From Serratia sp. AKBS12 (GTDB lineage: Bacteria; Pseudomonadota; Gammaproteobacteria; Enterobacterales; Enterobacteriaceae), in the NCBI RefSeq assembly GCF_024793895.1, contig NZ_JANUSB010000007.1, positions 291,229 to 355,228 of the forward strand: a DNA stretch of 64,000 nt. The letters run 5' to 3'. The stretch's first letter is position 1. Each line of letters opens with the position of its first letter. Shown here piece after piece: positions 7,997-17,280 of this stretch. The notes beneath the pieces are model-generated. The model made no database searches. It saw nothing but the letters and a program-made list of their open reading frames with translations, and was not told the DNA's origin. The position numbers were made by a program, and so were the translations under genes.

Positions 7997-10069
7997 TCAT
8001 GAGGCGTTATTCAGCGCTGCAAAATCTGGAGCAGGACAGTCGTAGCCGAATCTGCTGGCCCAATCGTACGGCGTGCCGTTTTTGAGGTAGCGCTGATAGA
8101 GCGCGTGGCCGGTTTTGGCGTCGCGCTTGATAACCCAACTGGTGGCATTGCACAACACCGCGGCGTAAGCCTGGCTTTTGGACGGTAACAGATCGGCGGC
8201 ATTTTGCGCCAGCCTCACCGCCTGCCAGCGGTAATGCAGGAAGCGATCGTCCTGCGGCGGCAGCGCCTTGGCGGCGCGGGTAGCTTCGGCAACGCTGATC
8301 CAGCTTTGGTGCTTCAGTTCGCGCGTATCGAAGGCGTCGGCCAGAGAGGAATAGTTGGCCTGATAAATGCCGTAATCCGGCGTCATTTCATACCCGGTCA
8401 GGTTCAGCCCCTGGCTGCCCAGCAGGGTAGCCGCCTGATAAAACGACTGCGCCCGCACCAGCTTGCCGTTGCCGTTATTGGTCGCGGCGTTGAGCGCCTC
8501 GCCAACCTGCTGCGCCGCCTGGCGGTAGTTGGGCACGGCAAAGTAGTCCAGCGCTTCCTGATAGCGTCCGGCACGCATCAGCCGCCGCGCCAGCAGTTCG
8601 CGCAACTGTACCGCCGGGGTTATCTGCTGGCCAGGGTATTCATTGGCCAGCTGTGGTTTGAGCGGTGTGTTCGGCGCCGGTACCTGTTGATCAACAAAAC
8701 CCTTCAGTTCGTCGACCGTCAGCACCCGTTCTGCCACGTCGGCCACGTCGGCCCAATATTGCTCTCTGCCTTGATACAGCAGGGACAGCGCCTGCAGATA
8801 ATCACCGCGGTTTAACGCCAATATCGCCTGTTCACCGGCTATGCGGCAATCGGGGATGATGGTTTCTGCGGCAAAGTTTGCGCCGCGCTGTACGCCCCAG
8901 TTTTCGTCAGACGGGAAAGCCGCCGCAGCCTTGGCATAAGCGTCGGTGGCGCTTTTCACGTCGCCGTCGCGCAAGGCCATTTTGGCGCGCAGCCACCAGG
9001 CCAGGCCTGAATCGCCGGCGTGTTTCAACAGACTGGCGCTGAGGGGATAATTGCCGGCACGGTAGGCCAGCGCCGCCAGCCGATCGCTGCCGTTAAAGCC
9101 GGTTTTGACCGATGCATTTAATAGCGTCAGGATTTGCCGGGTGATCTGTTTGGAACGGCTGCCGACGGCGTCGGTATCTTGCATTTGCAAATTCGTGCTG
9201 CGGGCAAACAGTTCGATAGTGACCAGTTGCTGGATCAGCGGATCGTCGACGATCTGTTTGAGTTGGGCAAAGTTCGCCGGATCGATCAGCATGCTCGAAA
9301 CGTATTGCAACGACTGCCCGCCACTGGCGTCTCCTTGTGCCGCCTGTTGGGCGTAAAGGTGTGCCGCAGTGCGAATGTTGCCCAGCCACAGTTGAATGCG
9401 CGCCTGTTGACCAAGGCTGCTGAGTGCCAGTTGGTCAGGATCGGCGGCGCCGCCCTGCACGCGCGCGATCGCTTGCTGGAACGCCGCCAGCGCCTGCTTG
9501 AGCTCGGCGGCGTCGGGATGGCGCGTCGGCTGCGGTGGGGTATCGCTGTCCGGACTTTCCGGCGTTCCGCGATCGTTCATCAACACGCGGCCAAGGGAAT
9601 ACTGTGCCCGCAACCCCCAGTCGCCCTGTTGGTCGACCGGCAGTGCCAGTACCTGCCTGAAGTATTCCGCCGCACGCGGGTCGTTGGCTGCGAATGCCAC
9701 CGCTCCCAGCGTGTATTGCCGTGCAGCGCCAGAAAGCCCCTGGCTATTGACCGTATCCGCTTCTTCTACCGTTTTGGCGGCACGCATTTTGTTGATAATC
9801 ACCGTTTCCGGCGACGGCGGCATTGGCTTGGGCGGTAGCGCTGGCGGTGGTGCATGCCAGCGTGGCAGTTGTGGGTCGAGCGCAACCAAACGGCTGGTTT
9901 CAAAATCGAAATTGCCTTCCGGCATGGTGAGCAGCGTGCCGTTGCGATCGACCAGCAGCCGATTCGGGAAGTCCGGCCCACAGGCGTGGCCGAGCGGCGT
10001 GGTCAACGCGGCACCGATTAACAAGGCTAGCGGCAGTGGCCGGCCCGAGCGTAAATCACGGTGTGACAA
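7997..10069 (-). CDS. Large exported TPR-like protein of unknown function
   Basis: 690-residue protein, not recognised beyond its architecture. An N-terminal signal sequence (LPLALLIGAALTTPLGHA) is followed directly by CGPDFP. A Cys next to the expected cleavage site could mean a lipoprotein, but the preceding GHA is a poor lipobox. A proline-rich linker (about residues 70-88) leads into helix-turn-helix repeats rich in Ala, Leu and Tyr (AAEYFRQVLAL, ALAAFQQAIARV, QALSLLYQGREQYW), typical of TPR/Sel1-like solenoids. The start is a TTG at 10069 supported by a near-perfect Shine-Dalgarno AGGAGG five bases upstream. It overlaps the DUF3142 gene by 14 bases and is third in an operon with panM. 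Its role is unknown; scaffold or assembly work in the periplasm is a guess. Confidence 0.75.
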   Translation of the reverse strand: MSHRDLRSGRPLPLALLIGAALTTPLGHACGPDFPNRLLVDRNGTLLTMPEGNFDFETSRLVALDPQLPRWHAPPPALPPKPMPPSPETVIINKMRAAKTVEEADTVNSQGLSGAARQYTLGAVAFAANDPRAAEYFRQVLALPVDQQGDWGLRAQYSLGRVLMNDRGTPESPDSDTPPQPTRHPDAAELKQALAAFQQAIARVQGGAADPDQLALSSLGQQARIQLWLGNIRTAAHLYAQQAAQGDASGGQSLQYVSSMLIDPANFAQLKQIVDDPLIQQLVTIELFARSTNLQMQDTDAVGSRSKQITRQILTLLNASVKTGFNGSDRLAALAYRAGNYPLSASLLKHAGDSGLAWWLRAKMALRDGDVKSATDAYAKAAAAFPSDENWGVQRGANFAAETIIPDCRIAGEQAILALNRGDYLQALSLLYQGREQYWADVADVAERVLTVDELKGFVDQQVPAPNTPLKPQLANEYPGQQITPAVQLRELLARRLMRAGRYQEALDYFAVPNYRQAAQQVGEALNAATNNGNGKLVRAQSFYQAATLLGSQGLNLTGYEMTPDYGIYQANYSSLADAFDTRELKHQSWISVAEATRAAKALPPQDDRFLHYRWQAVRLAQNAADLLPSKSQAYAAVLCNATSWVIKRDAKTGHALYQRYLKNGTPYDWASRFGYDCPAPDFAALNNAS

Positions 10070-11270
10070 GAGAGCCTCCTGGCGTCAGTTGTTGGCAGCG
10101 CAGCCAACCCAACGGGCGCGATTGCCCGGCGCGCACCAGATCGTTGCCGGTGCGGATAAAGCGCTGTTGCTGCGGGGTGGATTCCAAGCGGTAATTGCCC
10201 ACCGCATCGGCGGCCAGACAGTCGCTGGCGGCGATATCGACCGTTGCCGGCAACGGCGCATCCACCGGCCCGCTATTGTGTATTATCAGATCATATAAAC
10301 CGTTTTGCCGTGCGTGCGGGCGGGTTTTTACCTGCCAGTGGGCAACCAGCGGTCGCTGTTCTATCACCGCACGCAGCGTCGTCAGCGACCAGGCGCGCCG
10401 GTCGTTGGACAGCGGCAGGCGAAACCAGACGATGCCGCGCAGATGAGCGACCGGCTGTGCCGCCAGACGCTGCAAAAAATCGGCCACCTGCTGCGGCGCC
10501 ACCGTCAGTTCCTGCATTGTGCCGGCCACCCGCAGTGACGCTTCGCTTTCTACCTGCGGGCCTTGTGCATCAAAACCCACCAACCCCATGCCATAGGCCG
10601 GCAACGCCAGGCGGAACGGCCTGGCGGACACCTGCGCGTAGCGCTGCGCCCATTGCAGCGCCAGCGCGCCGTTGAACAGCCCCTGCCGGGGGGATAGCAC
10701 GGCGTGTACCTGTAGCACCGAACTGTCGACCTCGCGCAGCAATGCGGCCAGCACCGGTGAATTCAGCCAGGCAGGCAGCGCGGTAATGCTGAGCTGTATC
10801 GACGGCGGCAACTGCTGGCGCAAGCGCTGGATAAAATCACGATACTGCGGCAGACGCGCGGTAGCCGCGTCATGATCGATCTCGATGCCGGTGACGGTCA
10901 GTCCGGCGGCTTGCCAGCGTTGCAGCTGTTGCAGCACCGCCAGGCGAATCGATGCTGCATCAGGTTGTGGCAGCTGGCCGTCAATACGCGCCACCAGCCA
11001 CAGCGGGCGCCCATCCTGGCGCAGCAACGCGCTATTGACCTGGATTGGCCGTAGTCTGTCGTGCGCATGCACCTGCAGGCCGAGCACGCGCAATGCTGAA
11101 AACAGCGGCTTGCTGTCCGCCAGCGCCTGCGCGTGTTGCGCTGTCCAGACCCGTTGCCACAGATAGACCTGCTGGTCCAGGGGCGGTGACTGCAATCCTT
11201 GCTGGCGGCCGGCAAACCACGCTGCCAGCGCCAGCGCGATCAATGCTAGCGCCGCTAGTCTGCGTCTCAT
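10056..11270 (-). CDS. DUF3142 exported protein
   Basis: 404-residue protein with an N-terminal membrane anchor or signal (LAALALIALALAAWFAG, residues 4-20). The body has features I associate with DUF3142: QVYLWQRVWTAQHAQAL, then LTVTGIEIDHDAATARLPQYRDFIQRLRQQLP (a TIM-barrel-like ExD pair) and LPAYGMGLVGFDAQG. The layout recalls a glycoside-hydrolase-like (beta/alpha) barrel, but I cannot name catalytic residues with certainty. Its ATG overlaps the panM stop (ATGA), and its end overlaps the TPR-like gene, so all three are likely translated from one message. Function unknown. Confidence 0.75.
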   Translation of the reverse strand: MRRRLAALALIALALAAWFAGRQQGLQSPPLDQQVYLWQRVWTAQHAQALADSKPLFSALRVLGLQVHAHDRLRPIQVNSALLRQDGRPLWLVARIDGQLPQPDAASIRLAVLQQLQRWQAAGLTVTGIEIDHDAATARLPQYRDFIQRLRQQLPPSIQLSITALPAWLNSPVLAALLREVDSSVLQVHAVLSPRQGLFNGALALQWAQRYAQVSARPFRLALPAYGMGLVGFDAQGPQVESEASLRVAGTMQELTVAPQQVADFLQRLAAQPVAHLRGIVWFRLPLSNDRRAWSLTTLRAVIEQRPLVAHWQVKTRPHARQNGLYDLIIHNSGPVDAPLPATVDIAASDCLAADAVGNYRLESTPQQQRFIRTGNDLVRAGQSRPLGWLRCQQLTPGGSLVTP

Positions 11271-11659
11271 TTATGCCAGCTGTCACCCTGCGCGCTAAAA
11301 CCGCAGGCGCGCATGAAATTGTCGACTTCACCGCGCTCACGCGCAGCGAGGCCGGCGGTGGACAGCTGCCAATGCGTTACCTGCGGCAATTGGCGTTGTG
11401 CATCCTCTACCAGATACAAGCCTACGCCGCGGCGACGGGTGACGTCGCGTACCAGCAGATCGTGCAGATGCGCGCGCTCGCCCTCTAGCGTGACTTTCAT
11501 GGCGCCCAGCAGCCGTTGATTGAAACGTGCGCCGAACAGCGCCTTGTCGCCCTCCAGCCATTCCTGCCACTGTGCCGGCTGTTGCTGAGGCCAGATTTTA
11601 CCCAGGTCAATCAGATCCTGGGCAGACAGTGTGGTTAACCGCTCGATGGTCAGTTTCAT
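11267..11659 (-). CDS. panM: PanD maturation factor PanM (PanZ)
   Basis: 130-residue GNAT-fold protein that binds acetyl-CoA and promotes self-cleavage of aspartate decarboxylase PanD, the beta-alanine source for coenzyme A. It matches E. coli PanM (YhhK) from MKLTIERL through ARFNQRLLGAMKVTL to the CoA-binding segment VRDVTRRRGVGLYLVEDAQ (about residues 70-88). The E. coli neighbour livJ is missing; instead the gene leads an operon with two exported proteins of unknown function. It is divergent from livK. Confidence 0.93.
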   Translation of the reverse strand: MKLTIERLTTLSAQDLIDLGKIWPQQQPAQWQEWLEGDKALFGARFNQRLLGAMKVTLEGERAHLHDLLVRDVTRRRGVGLYLVEDAQRQLPQVTHWQLSTAGLAARERGEVDNFMRACGFSAQGDSWHK

Positions 11660-12062
11660 GCAGATTTCCGAACGAATTATCGATGCCGTCAGTGTAATGG
11701 ATCTTGCCTGGCAGGTTGTGTAACTTTTTCTGTACGAAGACTACGCAGAATGTTTTTTTCAAGGCACGTTTTCCGAGTAAAAAATTAGTAAACAGATCGT
11801 TAACCAGCACAACGCGCTATCTCCGGCGCAAAATGGCGCAGATCTCATCCGAGTTTTATGCTGTTTACACCGCTTGTTTCTGGTTGTGCCAGTTGATTTG
11901 CAGAAGAAAATTCCTGTTTAATGGCATGAAAAATAAAGTCTTATTAGAAAATATTGCCAGATAAACGCCTAAATCATTATTACTTATAGATATTAGTGAT
12001 AATTCGCGATTGGGGTGGGCAAACACAACGGCACGTTCACAACGACAAAGGGGATAACGCGG
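11660..12062. promoter_or_regulatory. panM/livK divergent control region
   Basis: About 400 bases without a gene, AT-rich toward livK. An Lrp-like site lies at 11945-11959 (TAGAAAATATTGCCA, which fits 13 of 15 positions of the YAGHAWATTWTDCTR consensus as I remember it). In E. coli liv genes are repressed by Lrp with leucine, so this fits. The livK ribosome-binding site AAGGGG lies about ten bases before the ATG at 12063. No clear -10/-35 pair can be assigned by eye among several AT-rich candidates. Confidence 0.45.
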
Positions 12063-13178
12063 ATGAAATTAACAACAGGTAAAGCGCTGCTGGCCGGCTG
12101 TATCGCGATGGCGATCGGCCATGCTGCCATGGCGAAAGATATCAAGGTAGCGATCGTTGGTGCGATGTCCGGCCCGGTAGCGCAATACGGCGATATGGAG
12201 TTCACCGGCGCGCGTCAGGCGATTGCCGATATCAATGCCAAAGGCGGAATCAAGGGCGATAAGCTGGTTGCGGTGGAATATGACGACGCCTGCGACCCCA
12301 AACAGGCGGTGGCGGTGGCCAACAAAGTGATCAATGACGGTATCCGCTACGTTATTGGCCATCTGTGTTCCTCGTCGACCCAACCTGCGTCGGACATTTA
12401 TGAAGATGAAGGCGTGATCATGATTACCCCGGCCGCCACCAACGCCGATCTGACCACCCGCGGGTACAAAATGATTATGCGCACCACCGGTCTGGATTCC
12501 GATCAGGGGCCGACCGCCGCCAAATACATCATGGAAACCATCAAACCGCAGCGCATTGCCGTGGTGCATGACAAGCAGCAATACGGTGAAGGTCTGGCGC
12601 GTTCGGTGCGTGACAGCCTGCAAAAGGCCGGCGTCAAGCCGGTGATGTTTGAAGGTATCACCGCCGGGGACAAGGACTTCTCCACGCTGGTCGCACGCCT
12701 GAAAAAAGAGAACGTCGATTTCGTCTACTTCGGTGGCTATTACCCGGAAATGGGGCAGATCCTGCGTCAGGCCAAGCAGGCCGGTCTGACTACCCGCTTT
12801 ATGGGGCCAGAGGGCGTGGGCAACTCGTCACTGTCCAATATCGCCGGCGCCGCGTCGGAAGGCATGCTGGTCACGCTGCCAAAACGCTACGATCAGGTTC
12901 CGGCCAACAAAGCCATCGTGGATGCCCTGAAAGCCAAAAAGCTGGATCCGACCGGGCCGTTCGTCTGGACCACCTATGCCGCGCTGCAATCGCTGACCAC
13001 CGGAATGGAGCGCAGCGGCAGTCAAGAGCCGGAAGACATCGTCAAGGATCTGAAGAGCGGCAAACCGGTGGACACGGTGATGGGGCCGCTGAGCTGGGAT
13101 GACAAGGGCGATCTGAAAGGCTTTGAGTTTGGTGTGTTCGAATGGCACGCCGACGGCAGCTCAACGCCAATCAAATAA
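12063..13178 (+). CDS. livK: Branched-chain amino-acid binding protein LivK/LivJ
   Basis: 371-residue periplasmic solute-binding protein of the LIV-I importer. Signal peptide ([18 protein letters not shown]) with cleavage before [20 protein letters not shown]. The family's ligand-pocket region [18 protein letters not shown] and the disulphide-forming cysteines (CDPKQA, LCSSS) are present. The ATG at 12063 gives the correct signal peptide; an upstream frame opening at 12015 does not. It is the only liv binding protein in the window, whereas E. coli has livJ and livK, so it probably handles Leu, Ile and Val. Separated from livH by an ERIC element. Confidence 0.95.
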   Translation: MKLTTGKALLAGCIAMAIGHAAMAKDIKVAIVGAMSGPVAQYGDMEFTGARQAIADINAKGGIKGDKLVAVEYDDACDPKQAVAVANKVINDGIRYVIGHLCSSSTQPASDIYEDEGVIMITPAATNADLTTRGYKMIMRTTGLDSDQGPTAAKYIMETIKPQRIAVVHDKQQYGEGLARSVRDSLQKAGVKPVMFEGITAGDKDFSTLVARLKKENVDFVYFGGYYPEMGQILRQAKQAGLTTRFMGPEGVGNSSLSNIAGAASEGMLVTLPKRYDQVPANKAIVDALKAKKLDPTGPFVWTTYAALQSLTTGMERSGSQEPEDIVKDLKSGKPVDTVMGPLSWDDKGDLKGFEFGVFEWHADGSSTPIK

Positions 13179-13179
13179 G

Positions 13180-13303
13180 ATACCCGTCATACTTGAAGCC
13201 GCATCTGCGTTGATCGCGCCCGCATCCCCAGTCGCTTGATAGCTTAAGCGCCTGGGGATTTACGGCCTTGCCGCGTTGATGCAATTCCAATTATTTAGGG
13301 TAT
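13180..13303. repeat. ERIC (IRU) element between livK and livH
   Basis: A 124-base element with the ends and core of enterobacterial repetitive intergenic consensus: it opens ATACCCGTCATACTTGAAGC, has the central imperfect palindrome CCCCAGTCGCTTGATAGC against GCGCCTGGGG, and closes AATTATTTAGGGTAT. Transcribed within the operon it should fold into a long hairpin between livK and livH. This can favour the abundance of the binding protein over the membrane subunits. Confidence 0.85.
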
Positions 13304-13418
13304 ATCCAGTGTTTTCCACCTTGCGGCGTGGTTGGCGGTAACGTGGAATTGATTGGGCATAAACGTCTTTAGCGATTTTATTCCAGGCTGCTATCAAAGC
13401 GCAGCCAAGGGTTCGAGT

Positions 13419-14345
13419 ATGTCAGAGCAGTTTCTCTATTTTCTGCAGCAAATGTTCAACGGCGTCACGCTGGGCAGTACCTATGCGCTGATCGCCATTG
13501 GCTACACCATGGTTTACGGCATTATCGGTATGATCAACTTCGCCCACGGCGAGGTCTACATGATTGGCAGTTATGTTTCGTTTATTGCCATTGCCGCGCT
13601 GATGATGATAGGCATCGATGCCAGCTGGTTGCTGATCGGCGCGGGATTCCTGGCGTCGATCGTGATTGCCAGCGCTTACGGCTGGAGCATCGAACGCGTG
13701 GCCTACAAGCCGGTACGCCATTCCAAGCGTCTGATCGCACTGATCTCCGCCATTGGCATGTCAATATTTCTGCAAAATTACGTCAGTCTGACGCAGGGTT
13801 CCCGCGACGTCGCGCTGCCGAGCCTGGTTACCGGCCGCTGGGTCCTGGGTGAAAGCAACGGCTTCGCTGCCACCATCAGCACCATGCAAATCATCATCTG
13901 GCTAGTGACCTTCCTGGCGATGCTGGCGCTGACGCTGTTTATCCGTTATTCGCGCATGGGGCGAGCCTGCCGCGCCTGTGCGGAAGATCTGAAGATGGCC
14001 AGTTTGCTGGGCATCAATACCGATCGCGTGATTTCGCTGACCTTCGTGATTGGTGCGGTAATGGCCGCGGTCGCCGGCGTCTTGCTGGGGCAGTTCTATG
14101 GCGTGATCAACCCTTACATCGGGTTTATGGCGGGCATGAAGGCCTTCACCGCTGCGGTGCTGGGGGGGATCGGCAGCATTCCGGGGGCGATGATCGGCGG
14201 GCTGGTGCTTGGCGTTGCCGAAGCGCTGACTTCGGCGTACCTGAGCGCCGAATATAAGGACGTTGTATCGTTCGCGTTGCTGATCGTGGTGCTGTTGGTG
14301 ATGCCGACCGGCATCCTGGGTCGTCCGGAGGTTGAGAAAGTATGA
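13419..14345 (+). CDS. livH: Branched-chain amino-acid permease LivH
   Basis: 308-residue inner-membrane permease of the LIV importer, the same length as E. coli LivH. About eight hydrophobic helices; the family signature [20 protein letters not shown] lies near residues 29-48 and the EAA-like cytoplasmic loop [20 protein letters not shown] near 180-200. The ATG at 13419 ([19 protein letters not shown]) restores the family start. It ends in an ATGA overlap with livM. Confidence 0.97.
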   Translation: MSEQFLYFLQQMFNGVTLGSTYALIAIGYTMVYGIIGMINFAHGEVYMIGSYVSFIAIAALMMIGIDASWLLIGAGFLASIVIASAYGWSIERVAYKPVRHSKRLIALISAIGMSIFLQNYVSLTQGSRDVALPSLVTGRWVLGESNGFAATISTMQIIIWLVTFLAMLALTLFIRYSRMGRACRACAEDLKMASLLGINTDRVISLTFVIGAVMAAVAGVLLGQFYGVINPYIGFMAGMKAFTAAVLGGIGSIPGAMIGGLVLGVAEALTSAYLSAEYKDVVSFALLIVVLLVMPTGILGRPEVEKV

Positions 14346-15625
14346 AGCTCAACTTGCTTAATGCGGTTATCGCCACGCTGGTGCTGCTGGTGATGGCGTC
14401 GTTCCTGATGGGGATGCAACTGAGTCTGGATGGCACCCGGCTGGTGGTGCACGGTGCGGCGGAAGTTCGCTGGATGTGGATTGGCATTGGCTGCGCGGTG
14501 GTGTTTTTCTTCCAGCTGCTGCGGCCATTGATGCAGCAGGGCCTCGGCAAGCTGTCCGGCCCGGCGTGGGTGCTGCCGAGCTTTGACGGCACCACCCTGC
14601 GGCAGAAGCTGCTGGCGGCGCTGTTGATTATTGCCGCCGTTGCCTGGCCGTTTTTCGTGTCGCGCGGCACGGTGGACATTGCCACCCTGACGCTGATCTA
14701 CATCATGCTGGGCCTTGGCCTGAACGTGGTGGTGGGGCTGTCCGGGCTGCTGGTGCTGGGCTACGGCGGCTTTTACGCCATTGGCGCTTACACCTATGCG
14801 CTGCTGAATCATTATTACGGCCTTGGTTTCTGGGAAAGTCTACCGTTGGCAGGGATCGTCACTGGGGTGTTCGGCTTCCTGTTGGGTTTCCCGGTGTTGC
14901 GTCTGCGCGGCGATTATCTGGCGATCGTGACGCTGGGCTTTGGCGAGATCGTGCGTATCTTACTGCTTAACAACACCGAAATTACCGGCGGGCCAAACGG
15001 CATCAGCCAGATCCCCAAACCAACGCTGTTCGGGCTGGAGTTTAGCCGCAGCGCGCGCGATGGTGGCTGGGACACCTTCCACAATTTCTTTGGACTGCAA
15101 TACGATCCGAGCGATCGCATCATTTTCCTGTATCTGGTGGCGTTGCTGCTGGTGGTGCTGACGCTGTTCGTTATCAACCGTCTGCTGCGCATGCCGCTGG
15201 GGCGTGCCTGGGAAGCGCTGCGCGAAGATGAAATCGCCTGCCGCTCGCTTGGTCTCAGTCCAACCAAAATCAAGCTGACGGCATTCACTATCAGCGCCGC
15301 CTTTGCCGGCTTTGCCGGTACGCTGTTTGCAGCACGGCAGGGGTTTGTCAGCCCGGAATCCTTCACCTTCGTCGAGTCGGCGTTCGTGCTGGCGATTGTG
15401 GTACTCGGCGGCATGGGCTCGCAGTTTGCGGTTATTCTGGCGGCCATTCTGCTGGTGGTTTCGCGTGAAATGATGCGTGATTTGAACGAATACAGCATGT
15501 TGCTGCTGGGTGCGTTAATGGTATTGATGATGATCTGGCGGCCGCAGGGACTGTTGCCGATGAAACGACCTCAGTTGAAGCTGAAAGCGGCAGATATTCA
15601 CGCGGTGAAAGGAGAGCGGCCATGA
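14342..15625 (+). CDS. livM: Branched-chain amino-acid permease LivM
   Basis: 427-residue second permease subunit (E. coli LivM 425). Multiple hydrophobic helices; family segments [30 protein letters not shown] (about 120-150) and [19 protein letters not shown] (about 288-306, the ATPase-coupling loop) are clear. The start overlaps the livH stop by four bases and the end overlaps livG by four, consistent with tight translational coupling. Confidence 0.97.
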   Translation: MKLNLLNAVIATLVLLVMASFLMGMQLSLDGTRLVVHGAAEVRWMWIGIGCAVVFFFQLLRPLMQQGLGKLSGPAWVLPSFDGTTLRQKLLAALLIIAAVAWPFFVSRGTVDIATLTLIYIMLGLGLNVVVGLSGLLVLGYGGFYAIGAYTYALLNHYYGLGFWESLPLAGIVTGVFGFLLGFPVLRLRGDYLAIVTLGFGEIVRILLLNNTEITGGPNGISQIPKPTLFGLEFSRSARDGGWDTFHNFFGLQYDPSDRIIFLYLVALLLVVLTLFVINRLLRMPLGRAWEALREDEIACRSLGLSPTKIKLTAFTISAAFAGFAGTLFAARQGFVSPESFTFVESAFVLAIVVLGGMGSQFAVILAAILLVVSREMMRDLNEYSMLLLGALMVLMMIWRPQGLLPMKRPQLKLKAADIHAVKGERP

Positions 15626-16392
15626 GTGCGCAACCTTTATTGGCGGTTGAAGGCCTGTCGATGCGTTTCGGCGGTCTGCTGGCGGTGAATAACGTCGCGC
15701 TGGATTTGCACCAGGGTGAAATCGTCTCGTTGATCGGCCCTAACGGCGCCGGGAAAACCACGGTATTCAACTGCCTGACCGGCTTTTATCGCCCGACCAG
15801 CGGCAGCATCCGGCTGCGCGATCGGCATCTTGAAGGGCTGAACGGCCAGGCCATCGCCCGCATGGGGGTGGTGCGAACCTTCCAGCATGTGCGGCTGTTT
15901 CGTGAAATGACGGTGGTAGAAAATTTGCTGGTTGCCCAGCACCAGCACCTGAAAAGCGGCGTGTTCGCCGGACTGCTGAAAACCCCGGGATTTCGCCGGG
16001 CCGAAGCCGATGCGCTGGAGCGGGCGGCGATGTGGCTGGAGCGCGTCGGCCTGCTGGATATGGCCAACCGTTCGGCGGGTAATCTGGCTTATGGCCAACA
16101 GCGGCGGCTGGAAATCGCTCGCTGCATGGTGACGCGGCCGGAACTACTGATGCTGGACGAACCGGCGGCGGGCCTGAACCCGAAGGAAACCGACGAACTG
16201 GACCATCTGATCGTCGAGTTGCGTAATCAGCACAAGGTGTCAGTGCTGTTGATTGAGCATGACATGAAACTGGTGATGGGCATTTCCGATCGTATCTATG
16301 TAGTGAATCAGGGAACGCCGTTGGCGCAGGGCACGCCAGAAGAAATTCGCAACAACCCGGACGTGATCCGGGCGTATCTGGGGGAAGCGTAA
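15622..16392 (+). CDS. livG: Branched-chain amino-acid ABC ATPase LivG
   Basis: 256-residue ATPase. Walker [10 protein letters not shown] (about residues 39-47), family insertion [22 protein letters not shown], signature [13 protein letters not shown] and Walker [14 protein letters not shown] with switch His in [11 protein letters not shown]. Works as a heterodimer with LivF on the LivHM channel. The stop codon shares one base with the livF start (TAATG). Confidence 0.97.
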   Translation: MSAQPLLAVEGLSMRFGGLLAVNNVALDLHQGEIVSLIGPNGAGKTTVFNCLTGFYRPTSGSIRLRDRHLEGLNGQAIARMGVVRTFQHVRLFREMTVVENLLVAQHQHLKSGVFAGLLKTPGFRRAEADALERAAMWLERVGLLDMANRSAGNLAYGQQRRLEIARCMVTRPELLMLDEPAAGLNPKETDELDHLIVELRNQHKVSVLLIEHDMKLVMGISDRIYVVNQGTPLAQGTPEEIRNNPDVIRAYLGEA

Positions 16393-17093
16393 TGCTGTCT
16401 TTTAATCAGGTTTCCGCCCATTACGGGAAGATTCAGGCGCTGCATCAGGTCAGTCTGAACATACAGCAGGGGGAGATAGTCACCCTGATTGGCGCCAACG
16501 GCGCAGGCAAGACCACGCTGCTGGGAACGCTGTGTGGCGAGCCGCGTGCCAGCGAAGGCAGCGTCACGCTGCTCGATCAGGACATTACCCAATGGCAGAC
16601 ATCACGTATCATGCGTGAAGCGGTAGCGATTGTGCCTGAGGGGCGGCGGGTTTTTTCACGCATGACGGTAGAAGAAAACCTGGCGATGGGCGGCTTTTTT
16701 GCCAACCGGCAGCAATATCAACAACGCATCGAGCGGGTGTTCACGCTGTTTCCTCGCCTGCTGGAACGCCGCAGCCAGCGTTCCGGTACCATGTCCGGCG
16801 GCGAACAGCAGATGCTGGCCATCGGCCGTGCGCTGATGAGCCAGCCGAAGCTGCTGCTGTTGGACGAGCCCTCGCTCGGGCTGGCGCCAATCATCATTCA
16901 GCAGATTTTCGACATCATTCAGCAACTGCGTGAAGAAGGGATGACCATCTTCCTGGTCGAGCAAAACGCCAATCAGGCGCTGAAACTGGCGGATCGCGGT
17001 TATGTACTGGAAAATGGCCGCGTGGTGTTGGAAGATACCGGTGCCGCATTGCTCGCCAACGAAGCGGTCAGGTCGGCGTATCTGGGCGGTTAA
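16392..17093 (+). CDS. livF: Branched-chain amino-acid ABC ATPase LivF
   Basis: 233-residue ATPase, close to E. coli LivF (237). Walker A GANGAGKTT, the LivF-type EGRRVFSRMTVEENLAMGGF segment, signature MSGGEQQMLAIGRAL and Walker B LLLDEPSLGLAP are intact. Last gene of livKHMGF; a second ERIC-like element begins at its stop codon. Confidence 0.97.
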   Translation: MLSFNQVSAHYGKIQALHQVSLNIQQGEIVTLIGANGAGKTTLLGTLCGEPRASEGSVTLLDQDITQWQTSRIMREAVAIVPEGRRVFSRMTVEENLAMGGFFANRQQYQQRIERVFTLFPRLLERRSQRSGTMSGGEQQMLAIGRALMSQPKLLLLDEPSLGLAPIIIQQIFDIIQQLREEGMTIFLVEQNANQALKLADRGYVLENGRVVLEDTGAALLANEAVRSAYLGG

Positions 17094-17218
17094 CTACCCA
17101 TCGCCTTTCAAGCTACGGCGTTGTTAGCCGCACTCCCTCGCGCCAGCCACTGACTCGAGTCAGTGGCTGGCGCGGCGTGAACCGGCTGCCTGGCTGTAAC
17201 TCGAAATCCATAGGGTAT
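17094..17218. repeat. ERIC-like element with perfect 36-base palindrome after livF
   Basis: About 125 bases with ERIC-type ends (TACCCATCGCCTTTCAAGCT at the left, CTCGAAATCCATAGGGTAT at the right) and the inner GTTGTTAGCCGCACTCC segment. The core differs from standard ERIC: 17139-17174 is a perfect palindrome of 36 bases (arms CGCGCCAGCCACTGACTC and its complement, centred on CTCGAG). It may also act as the 3' hairpin of the liv message, and lies 60 bases before the aminotransferase gene. Confidence 0.75.
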
Positions 17219-17280
17219 TGTGTGGAATATCTGCCAGAGTAAATCCGGCTGGATCCTATCAACGATTACGAGAAGAAGAA

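Noticed and set aside
8204..9838. Several long open frames on the plus strand opposite the TPR-like gene
   Set aside because: They are antisense to a well-supported gene with strong ribosome-binding site; translations are Arg/Gln/Val-rich without motifs, as expected of shadows in GC-rich DNA.
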